A DNA stretch of 64,000 bases from Dermatemys mawii. Its lineage: Eukaryota; Chordata; Testudines; Dermatemydidae. This document shows positions 14,201 to 26,200 of this stretch, one piece after another (position 1 is the first letter of the stretch; each line of letters begins with the position of its first letter). The stretch lies in NCBI GenBank assembly GCA_007922305.1, contig ML677385.1, positions 1,578,075 through 1,642,074 of the forward strand. Direction: 5' to 3'. The notes under the pieces were generated by a model, which ran no database searches, was not told where the DNA came from, and saw only the letters and a program-made list of their open reading frames with translations. The translations under genes were made by a program, and so were the position numbers.

Positions 14201-17200
14201 GGCTAAAATCCAGAGCACGAGTCTCACAGTGCCAGGGCTAGAACCTGGGGTCTTGTACACTGTTGAAATCATAACAGAAGTTTGTGGGAAGGAAAGTAAA
14301 CCAGCACGCCAGAAAGTAAAGACTGGTAATTTCATTTAGAAACAACTCCTCTGATTGCTTCTTAAAGGGTCAGCTCTTAATGCCACTGAATGGGGGAAAT
14401 GGACTTCTATTTATGGCCACGACAGGGATGGGTAGACATACTAAGGATGATTTAGTGGCAGCTGTTGGATGTGTGGACAGGTAGAACACAATGGGCTGAC
14501 AATGACTGCAAATATAACAGTGGTATAAAGTCAGCCCTTGAAGCTGGCACTGGAATGTTTCCATTGATACAAATCATGTCTTGTGCATCTCCTCTATTCC
14601 AATTCATAGGCATGTGACGTCTCTGTAGCAATTACAGCAATCATCAGAGGGGTAGCCGTGTTAGTCTGGGGTTGCAGAAGTAACAAAGAGTCAGTTTAGT
14701 TAGTCTTTAAGGTGCCAGAGGACTCTTTGTTACTTCAGCAATTACAGCAGTTGCTTCTGTGGGAAAGCAATACTGGGAAATTATTTACGTTAGTTTGACC
14801 CAATTCAGCAAGTAGAAATGAGGAGGAGTACCTACACCATGTCCCAGATGGCTTTCTGCAGGACACCAGTGGGTCGGTGGATCACATTCTTCTAAATAAC
14901 TGTTTTCTGATTTTGCAGCTGTTCAAAAACTGAATGGATCAGTAAGAATAACAAATGTGAAATACACTACAGGCTTGAGCAATGCAAGTAGTGAAGAGTA
15001 CCATAACTTCACACAGCTGTTTCTTGGTGAAGTAAGTTGATTAAAAATGGTCATTATTTGTAAATGGGCTTCATAAAATGAGGAATATGATTGGCCAATA
15101 CATGTACCACACATGTATCCCCATATACCTAAATGAATTGAGACCTACTGATTACATTAGAAAAAATAAGAAGCATGGTGCAGTGGTTAGAGCATGAGCC
15201 CAGGAATCAGAAGTTTTGGAGTTTATTCCTAGTTCTCCGTGCCTCAATTTCCCCATCAGTAACATGGGGATAATCGAGCAGACTTAACTCATAGGCGTGT
15301 TTTGAGGGGCTAATGAATGTTAGTGAAGCACTTAGAGATCTTTGCATTGCAAGGCACTATATCAATGGAAATTAATACTGTTGTCGTCCTTTTTCAGATC
15401 AACTCATGTCTGATATAGTAGAGATTTTTATTATCCTATTTCATGTCCCCTAATTTTACAGCCTATTTTCCCCACCCTGTATTAAGTCAGCTTTAATATC
15501 ACATTTAATTAGGGAACAGAATACCAAACTACCTTGGAAGATCTATTTATCTCCTTTAGCAGTCTTGTAATTCAGAGGGACTTCCTTTGGAGGTGCCACC
15601 CTCCTTTTCTTATTTTTTGGCTAATCCATCAATTTTTTGTCTTTGTTGTTCCTTTTGGCGTTTACTCAAGAAACACTCAGGTGCTTTATACTGGAAAACC
15701 ACTGGACATATTCCAGCTGTCTGCCTCCTCTCACAAGTCTGCATTACCGAATCATTGTTCAGGAGATTAATACTGACAATAGGGCGGGATTCTAGAGCTT
15801 TTCATCCAGGCAGCAAAGCACTTTAAGTATCCTTGAAATGCAGCCATCTCTGGGATGCAAAGTGGCAACAGTTTAACTATGCCCAGAAGGAGTTCAGGAT
15901 AGAAAGTGAAGAACGCTCTATGTGGCATGAAAATACAGGGGAATTCTTATCGAGAGAGAATATGTAAGGTATACAATAATTCCCCACTGTTGCTAGTTTA
16001 CACCTTCCCTATGTGCTGTCAATGGGTCACAGCTTTCTTGAAGCTGTTTAGGACTCAGGCAGACACATCCCAGCAATACTTGCTCAACAGCTGCAAAATG
16101 ACAGTGGCATGCAAAGTAAAAATGCAGCAAGTATCCACTGACCTCCCTCTTATTCATCATTATATGTTTCAGGCTATTTTGGATATTAGAATCTTGATCA
16201 AGGGCTTGTCCCAGTCCCTGTCCCTTTCACATTTTATTAAAATGGATAAAATGAAATATTTTATCTTCATGCAGCATACAATCAACTTCTCTGCTCCAGA
16301 AAATGATTGGCATGGGTAGTTTATCTTTCAAAAGATTAGGTAGCAGAATTAAAGTAAGACCGATAGCAATGTAAGCAAGGTCACACTGTTACCCAACACT
16401 CATGTTTTACACTTAAGTTGATCACTTGTGAAAATAAGGAAATAATTGTTCATTCCAACAATATTACTGGCCAGGTGTATTATGGAGTTTTTCCCACCCA
16501 TCTGTGAACCATTAGACATAAGCCACTGCCCGAGGCAAAATACTCTTCCTCCTGATAGTGTCTTATGACAATTCTTGTGTTCTGATCTATCAAAGAAGAG
16601 AGAGTCTGGAAAATAAAAAGATCTTTACAATCTTCTCTTCGAGATGTAAGGGTTAGACCTTGATCCCATTAAAGTAAATGGGAGAAGTCCTACTGATTTT
16701 AAGGGAGGGATCAAGCCCCATTTAAGTAAGCTCTGTCAGAAGGTTTCCTTAAATCTGTTTTATAGAATTATGTCTTAGCGATCCACGTATATTTACTTAT
16801 TTGTAAAAATCACCATATTTTAAAAAAAGAATGTAGTGCTTTGAAGAGGTGCTAGATTGACAGTGGTGGAGACTGAAATCCTGTTCATGCTACAATGTGG
16901 AGAAAAGCAAGATGTAAAAGCCTGAATTGACTGATTGCACTGTCAATATCCAAGTTAGCTTCCCCATGCTGTCTTGCCAATGCACGTTTTTAACAAGGTG
17001 GCTTGCCCCATGGGCTGGAGAGCCTGGGGTTAAGCCAGCCCTGATTACAAGGATGAGCCCCACCGGAGAGGAATCTGGCAATTCCAGAACAAAAGGAGCA
17101 GAACGTTGCAGTGAAGGGGTGAAGTCCAGGAAACTGCAAGTGCTTGATTGAGCAGGGGAAAGCTCAAGAAGCAGGAGACAGTGAGAAAAGCTCTCCAGGC

Positions 17201-20200
17201 AGGGAGGCCTGGGAGGGGACAGGAGGGGAGATGCTGCAAAGGTCTAGCTGGAAAGGTCTGTGGAGAAAGTCCCTTGGGGAGGTGGGACTGTGCCCAGCTG
17301 AAACTGGGTTGAAGACTCTTCGAGTTTGTAATTTTTTTAATTATCAGGAGAGAGATGCTGAACTGGGGCTGGGGCCGAGAGGACCAGTCTGCACCCTGAG
17401 TACTCAATAAATTGGACTTCGGGAGGGGATTATTTGAGCTATCTTTGAACTGAGTGTGTTCTTAAAGGGCCCAGAAGAGGGGAAAAACAGAGGCAGGGTG
17501 CTGTAGAGCGACCTTTGGCCCTGGCTTGGAGGAACCATCATTAGGAATGAGAGGGTAATTCTGTCTCTGGGGACGTTCCTCAGCCTCTCTGTTGAGACTG
17601 CCAAGAAGGATGGCAGTTAATGTCAGTTGTAGGGGTGGTTTGAGTGATGTGGACTCAAGTCTATTAGTGCTGGATTAGGTTGCACTTTTCTTCCAGTTAG
17701 CCCCATCATAAAATGCAGTAGGTGAGGACAGCAGCGGTTGAGGGCAGAGTAGGAGGTGGAAAGGTTTGGCACATGCCATCCTAAATAGCAATAGCCTATT
17801 TTGTTAAAATAGCCTCTTATTTATTTTATTATCAGTCTCCAGGGTTTCATTGCAATTCTAATTCTTCCCCGCTCAACAGGGCTCTCTACATATGTGTCTA
17901 GAAGTGCCCAGATTAGCTACTGCCCGTATTGCTGGCATGTCGCCCTGGATCTATTAGCAGGGTGGCTATTATCTCTATCCAGCACCCTTCAGAAATTACT
18001 ATTGCCATCCACACCGACAGCCACTCCACTCTGAACCTTTTTCTGTCTCTGACTCCTCAAAAGCACCAAACCTCCAGCCGTGTTACTGAGGATCCTTTAA
18101 TTTCACTAGCATTTCAGCATGGCTTTCCCCTGGCTCCTCCATGAGGGCTGCTTCATAACATTGGGTTTATCTCTCTCCTGGTTTTCTTGCTTTACCAAAG
18201 GGGATTTCCATCTCATGTTGTAGCTGTTAATTTGCTAGTGTTTTCCTCCTCTCTTGTAACTCCCCTTTTGGCAGTAATGTGCCTTTTCCTTTCTTCCTTT
18301 CAAGGTACTATACTGCAAGTGAAGGTGTTATTGTAGCACAGCTGTGTTAGCTTTCATCTAGGTAGCATAGGTAACAATAGTAGTGAAATCACAGTGGCAT
18401 GGACTTCAGGGTGGGCTAGCCGACCCAGTACATACCCAGGGTCCTCAGAGGGCTATTACTTGGATAGCTAGCCTGTGCTGAATCCTATGGCACCACATCT
18501 ATGCTACTGCTGTTACCAGTGGTAGCTAGATTAAAGCTATCCTTGATATGCCTACCCATGCTAGAATGACACTTTCACTTGCAGTGTAGGCATATCCTTT
18601 ACCTGTTCTATTTAGGAGTTCCTGGTGTTTCCCTTGTTCCCTGATCTAACCAGCAGACCAAATTCAGTGACGAATCTGTTCACATGCCACCTGAGGCATG
18701 TTGCACATATGCTAAGACTAAAGGTGGTATAGCTAGATTTATTTCCTGGTAGTAAAACCTCAAAGTGAAGGGATGGATTTTCCCTTTTAATATAATTAAT
18801 TACTTTAAAAAGTCAGAGAGAGAAATTTCCTTTCATTTCTTATACCATGGAGCTCCCTCTGCCTCCCACTTTTATCACACATTATTTTAATGGTAGGGCA
18901 TTGTTAAGTCATGCAGTAATCTGAAGAGAAAGGCTAGTAGTGTCACCTAGTGGTGAACTACGAGGTGAACATAACTATGAGGTGAACATATCCATGATGT
19001 TTTCCAGGTGCTTAAGCTCTGAATAAAATAAAATAAAAAAACCTTTCCAATAAAATGGAGTCCACAAAAAAAAAGGCTAATTGTGAGAAGGGAATATTGG
19101 TGAATGCTGAGGAAAGTCCAAGGGAAGATTGCAGACATACTTAATGGCTGTAATTCAGACAGTTATGAAAGATGGAAACTTAAGGACAAAATCTAGCCTT
19201 ATCTTTCATAATGTTTCAAAGAAAAGGGGAGAAAGGCCCCCATCCCACTGTTTGACCAAATAAGACTTTCTTGGATTTTGAGTCCAGGTCTGGTGTGGCA
19301 CCCTGGATATTCCTTCCAAGAGCAAGTAAGTGGGGAATGGGTGAAACCTGTCTCTACCCTTAATGCAGGGATGGACTAATGTGAGGGGAGAAGCTGCAGC
19401 CTGAAAAATATGTCAGTATACTCCCCTGGCCCAGGAGCAAGGTGGGAGTGGGGAAGGTATTGTGGCTGTACTGGACAGTGCAGCTATGTGCTGCAACTTA
19501 CTTGTGTCTGTGCCTTTCCCAATCTAGCCCTTAACAGAGACATAGCCATAACCGAGCAAAGCTGCTCTCTATCTACCTTGTATACATTGATCTATGAAAT
19601 GCTGCTCACTTGAGAGCTTGATCGAGAGCTTGATGATTTGACACAATTTGATTCTGTGAAATAAATGACAATAGAGAACTGATTATAACAAGGTATCTCA
19701 CTGTGGAATGTGAAGCCTAATTTTAGATATTCAGGTTTGAAAATTTTAGTGTAAGTTGTTTATTTCCAAATGTAAAAAATATCCTAGGATTCACCAACAC
19801 AAATAAGTGCCTCCGAGAGCTCACAGTCTGAATTCAGACATGACAAAGCAAGTGATTGGTCAAAACCAGAAAAGAATACTGGAGTGGGAAAGAAGCACAA
19901 GGGATATCATTAGTAGCTTCTGAAGCAAGGACAAGAGAAGAATAGGGTCCTTTATGGACAAATTCAGTGCATCTAGAAGATATTACACTGGTCTGGTAGG
20001 AAGTGTCTGATAGGCAGATGGAAACAGCAGTTTACTCAGCAGTCAAACTTTAAAGAGCGATAAGGCTATGTCAACAGTGTAGAGTATTTCTCTCCCATAT
20101 TGGTTCTGCACATCCTTTGCACATATATTGTGAAAGGTTTTTCATCTATGACAGATACATAAAATATTATCAAACTAGCTAACTTTCATATCCTTGTATT

Positions 20201-23200
20201 TAAAATTATGTGATGGATAGTGGTTTTACCAGTTTTCCTCGGCACAAAACTTACGGCCTCTCTCAAAAACTCTGTATTATTGTAGGCTCCTCCTCTGGAA
20301 CTCAGTGTGGTTAGGATGGGTCATCTTAATTTGCATCTAAATTAGTAGAGGAAATAAATTGGATGTATTGTCTGCTCTCTCTCGTTACTGGTGTTTAAAC
20401 TCTTTACCCATGTAGTAGTACAGTAGTAATGCATTGCATTTACATACTGCTTTCCATCCAATGATCACAATATGCTATTCAATGTTAATTAATTTTCAGC
20501 CTCATAGCCTAGCTAGAGCTTGAGACACAGGTCAATACTGTCTTCCATGGTATATGTAGAGAAGCTAAGGCACAGAACAGCTTGTCCTAACGTGCAGCAA
20601 ATCAGTGGCACAACCAGAAGTAGATCTATGAATTCCAGTTCCATGGACATGAGACCATCCTTCTATCCAAAGTAGTACAAAAGGTTGTCACTATAGCCTA
20701 CTGATTGTGGAGGTTCAGAAGTCACTGGAAAAGGCTGTACTTTCTCTTTTCAGCCCAATATAAATTCCAGAACATTTGCATATCGATCAAGTGTTTATTA
20801 TAATGCATCATGATCAACAGCCCTAATTGTAGTGCTCTGAGGTTAAATATTCACATTCAGATTATTTTAGAGTTATTTTCTGGCCAGGCCATGAGGCTGT
20901 CAGGGAAATGTGGGAGCCTGGGACATGTGTCCAGCAGCCAGTTAAGATCTGCAGCAATAGTACAAGACTCCCCATGGAAGACTCCTGTGAAACATTTTTG
21001 AGTTAGTCTGGGCTGAGGCTGCACGGAGATACTGAAAACATGAGAAACTGTTTTTCTGTTTCCCCTTTGATTTGATCATTGGGTACTGATGGAGGCCAGA
21101 TTTACTCTTAATAATACGTAGTGGAACTTTCTGTACCAGGCTTGCCCTCCGTGGAGATCCACCTTGAGGGAGGGCGGGGGTTGGTATGGCTGCTACATTC
21201 ACTTAGGGTTTGTGCTGTGGGAGCAGCTATAAGATAGGGTTGAGGTTTCATAGGAGATTGTTGGCAGATGCTGCTGCAGAGATGCCCAGACTCTGGGCAT
21301 CCTGAGTCCACGCCGCCCATGCTGTCTCCTTAGTCAAAGCCTCTTAGTATTGGGCTGCACTGTCTCCTTAAAGGCCCCTGGATGGAAGGAGCATTGAGGC
21401 TGAACTGCACCAATGAAATCTCTCTCCTTGTCAGGCTAAGTTACCAGGGACCTCTGCCAATATCTATGCCTACCTCCTCCTGTGTATGCCCTGAGCTGAC
21501 TCATTCCTGTGCTTTATATTCACAGTTAAATACATATTTGAGCCAAGCAGAGGTATTCAGGACATTCAGTAGTTAAATAAAAGCCCATTTTCTGCTGTCC
21601 TCTGTCACATGAAGCATGGTAGTTATACATAATGTTTGGGCATTCTGAGTCATCTTCACAACATATCATTTAATTCATACTGTCTGCCCATATTCACATG
21701 CATTATATTTTGATCACAGGTACAGAAATCTCTGCCTCTTAACCAACGTCAGGAAATGGATCTTGGTTTGATAAAAATGCTGATAACCAGTATTACTAAT
21801 GGAAGCATAGTGGTAGGTTTCGATTTCCTGACTGCAAAAGACTTGGATATCCACAACCTTTCCACAGCTTTTCAGGATGTCTTTAAAAATAGTTCCTATT
21901 TTAAAGCTGACAACAACAGCTTCTCCATACGTGGTAAGGTGCAATTTTATATCACTGTAATTTTTCAACACTAGCAACAGGATAAAACCTGTCTTTTTGG
22001 TTGTGATTTTGAGAGTACAGCATCTGTGAAAGTGCTGGATGAAAAGCCATGATCTTTTCCTTAGAACTTCTGCCAGTTCATCTGAGCTCCTTCAGAGTAC
22101 TTCAGAAGATACAGTGAAATGTGTGGTGTAGCAGGGCTTAGATGTAGACCCTCAGTTTGGTTTAACCAAGGCCACTAGTTGTTGTACAGTTCCCTTCTTC
22201 TTACAGATCATTGATAAAGAAGACAAATAAGACAGGTCCATTGATTGACTGCAGTAGAATCCTTTTTTGTTCAGCTCCTCAAATTGATGTCTCTGTACAA
22301 AATCATTTCTAATCCTTGTGTTGATGACACATCAGAGGGTTTAGTATCTACACCACTCCATGCTTATCCAAATAATATTGTTCTAACCTCTCAATTAGAA
22401 TTGCAGGCAGGACAGTCTGGAAAACTTTTACTGAAATAGATTTATTCCATTCGGAGCTTTCTCCTTGCCTGCCACACTTACAATTGTTTATCAAAGAAGG
22501 CTATCGGTTTTGTCAGACATTCTGTGTCCTACATAGGGTTCATCAAGTTATTGTTTTCTAAGGGCCAGATTCTACTAGCCTTATTCAAATTTCAGTGGGA
22601 ATGCTTGAGGAGTAAAGTGCTTCTCATGTGAGTAGATGTGACAAAATCTGCCCCAAAGTAATTAGAAAAAGTCAGTTTGTTATTATTTGCCCCCATCTTT
22701 CATTTGGTTAAAATAAATGAACCAGAGTCTTCTGTAACTTTCTTTGCTCCTTCATAAAGACATCTTTCTCCAACTCTGCTTCTTACTGACATATGTTCTG
22801 CCTAAACACTCTTATTGAGTTGTTAATAATGGTTTTCAGCAATTCCACACTTCTGATACTCTCAGCTACATTTCAATCTGCACACTGCAGTAGATGGCCC
22901 TTAGTGTTTCTTCTCTGAAAGTAGTGCACCACAAGTCTGCACAAGCTGAATGTAGGTTGGATATTTCTATATCTCTTTGGATTTTTAGTGCCATTTTTGG
23001 CTCTGAATGCTCATTTTGAATCTCCTTCGTGTAAAAACAAAATACATGTTCTCCTATGACACAGAGTCTGACTTGCATAAGGCATAAAAGTCCATGTTGT
23101 TGACCACATGGTGGTGCTTTTTCTCCATCTTCACCACAACCAGCAACACATGTCTCATTAATAATAAAAGAATGTCCATATCATGGTAGCACCTCAGTGA

Positions 23201-26200
23201 GAACAGGGTTATATATGTCCCCGGAAACTGGCATTAGTCTGAGGGGTTTCGGGGACAGAGTTAACACAAGCCATGTATAGTGGTGTGGTTAGTACGCAGA
23301 TTAGTGAGAGTGACAAGTGGGAAATTTGAAACCCACCTGTGGCTGTGTTTCCATTTAGGCACAATCCTGAGTAGAACCTGTACAAAAATTGAAATTTGTA
23401 ACAAATATTTGTCCTTCAAATTCTAAATTTTGGCCAAAGAATGGGAAAACAAATTTGAAAGTTCCCTAAACTTTTTGGCCTGTTTTTCAACCAGCTCCAT
23501 ATATTCTTTAAATTACCAAACACCCTCTTTCCTCTTAAGAGTGAGTCTGTAGGATGGAAGAGTAGTCCCTTGTGACAGCTATCCGTTTTGGGGGATGAGA
23601 GAATTAATTGGGTGTGCTGAGAGGAAGGCGTGAGGGGGATCTGCCCTCCCATTATCAGCTGCCAGCTGTGCCACTGGAGGCTCTTGCTAACTCTGACTTT
23701 CCAGGCACTGAGTATTCTTGCTCTTCTAGCATCGGCAGCTTCTGGACTGTGTGTGTTACTATCTCACAGATGGACAACGTGCATGCTGGCACCATGACGC
23801 TGGCAATGAGAACTAGTGTACGTGGTAGTTTCAGTTAAGGAATAATCACAATGCCAGTAATGCTCTCTCTCTCTTTTTTTTTAATAAAAAACCCCAAACT
23901 CCAAACCCCAACAGATTATGATGAGTGCCAAAGAGAAGAAGATGACTGTTCCCCGGATGCATCATGCCATAACACATATGGGAGCTATCAATGCAGCTGT
24001 AATGAAGGATTTGCTGATCTCAATTCAGAGAGGCCTGGGAGAAACTGTGAAGGCAATATTGTTTTTCATTACCTAGTGATTTATTTGAAATTATAATGAG
24101 GGAGTCTTCATAAAATCATTTGGTTACATCCATTTCTGGTGGAACCCCACAGTGGTCCATGGAGATATACAAGGGATGACTTTGGCTCAGAGTGTTCCAC
24201 CACATGCTGCTGAAAAATATATATATATATATATATTAGTGTATTTTGCCTATTTAATTGCATTTATTATACTTTTGCTTTATCATAAATATATATATAC
24301 TGTATGAACATTTAATGGGCCCAGTTCATTCTTTTATTTTTTTCTTTCAACAATGCTTTCTCTTTTCTCATTTCCCCCCTTAAAGGTAAACAGAATTGTT
24401 GAGAGTACTAGTTATTTTCTTTCATGAGCAGTAATAGATGGGACATCAGAGATACAAGATAAGAGACAATCAGAGTGGAAGCAGTTTATGTTATGAGTTA
24501 TAGTATGGATAAATACTGATGTTATAACTCCTTGATTTGTCTTTAGTTAATGCATCCAACTCGTGCCACCTTTCCACAAATAATTTATTTGTTCATCTAA
24601 AGTAGATCTTTCAATTTCTCAGTTCTTTTGAACCACTTTTCTATGGATTGTATTTGTTTTTGTAACCATAGTGATGAACTGTGTGTATTGGCTGAAATCT
24701 CAAGTATTGTAAATAGAAGCCTACTTTTGTTAGGTTTCAGTAAATCAGGAAAATTTCTTAGCACTGTGATTATAAGGATTTGGGAAAGACATTTCTGAAA
24801 TATCTCCCGGATCCGTTTTCCTGCCATGAGATCAGTAATTTTTCAATATAGGACATTCTCAGAAGATATGAAGATAGTTTCCTAGGAAATATATTATTTA
24901 AAAAATTTGGATTGGAGAATACATGCTATTTGTGCATATAATTCAGTAAAATATTGCATAATAGAATCCACACTATTCAAAACAAACTCAGTATTAGTTC
25001 TGTGAATGTAGATCATTACATTGGTTCCCTCTATGATCAAAGATGGGTGCAGAATAGGGCTGTGGGTATCTTTAAAGTATCCTAGGGTAATCTAACAGAT
25101 AACCCAAAAACTTGTGATAGAAAAGAGGCTGAGGGAAAGGAGTTTGGTGTTCGGTACCCAGACTGTCACCCTCCTATATCCTCCAGTTTCCTTCTTTTTC
25201 CTCCCCTTCTCTCCAGTAAAGGACTCCTACTGACATATATTTGCTAACTTCCTCAATAGAGCTCCTTCTATAAGTCTATAGACAGTACCTACCTGCTGTA
25301 ATACTATTGTGCTGCAGGGCAACAAGAACCAGATTCTCCAAAAACCTCAGTCCAATGTCAGATTTTCATGTTCCCAGATCTCACAGCTGGAGCCACATTT
25401 TATAAAGAGCTCAGCTCTCATTTCGGGACAAAAATAAGTGCCTTATTTTTAAAAGTAGTCTATATCCAATAGCTCCTCTTGTGACCCCCTTATGGCCACT
25501 TATTTTGATGCCTAAATGGGAGGTGAGCTATTTTGAAAATCTGCCCCCAACAGACATTGGGAACACATACACATTGTGAGTGTGTAAATTATTGCAGCCA
25601 GAAAGAAATGGAATATTGGGTCATTTCTTACTAGTGTCTTTATTTTTAATTAAGAAAAAAGCAATGGTGTATTTTGAGGTAATTACACATGACCAGTTAA
25701 GAAAGAAGAGCAGCAGTTTTTCTACTAGTAACTAAAAGTTTCCAGATAAGGGTTTTTTTATTTGAGTATTCTTAAGAAATGAAATTTGAATCTGTAATTT
25801 ACAATCCCTTTATTGTTATTGCTCCATAGCATTGCCTCTTAGCCATGGTCCTACAACTGCACATGGCAAACATATAGGCAGCACAGCTTTTCCTGTAACA
25901 CGTCCACATACTTCAGCTCATGTGGTTTCACCTGCTACAGAGGATTCATCTGCTGCTAAAACCGAAGCTAAAGAGGATGCTATGTTTTCTAGCACTGCAA
26001 TGCCACGTGCCTCCACAGCATCTATGTCGAATGCCCATAGCTCACCACATGTCACTACCTCGCCACTCACTAAAGCTCCCCAAGGGATGTCCATAAAGGA
26101 TGCAGTAAGAGTGTTCTGTGAGACTGAGAAGATTGTCATTGCCATTCAGAAGATATTTCTGCAGCAGGAATCTATCCCAGAATCTGCACTGTATCTTGGG

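Larger units (their letters stand above)
15032..21719 (+). other. Long intron inside SEA2
   Basis: The 6.7-kb intron splits SEA2. It holds a MIR-type SINE (15174-15392), a palindromic repeat (16654-16718), an LTR-like block (16930-17640), a MITE-like repeat (18343-18600) and a MIR-like remnant (20455-20650). Stretches 15400-16650, 18600-20450 and 20650-21719 show nothing I can name. Confidence 0.5.
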
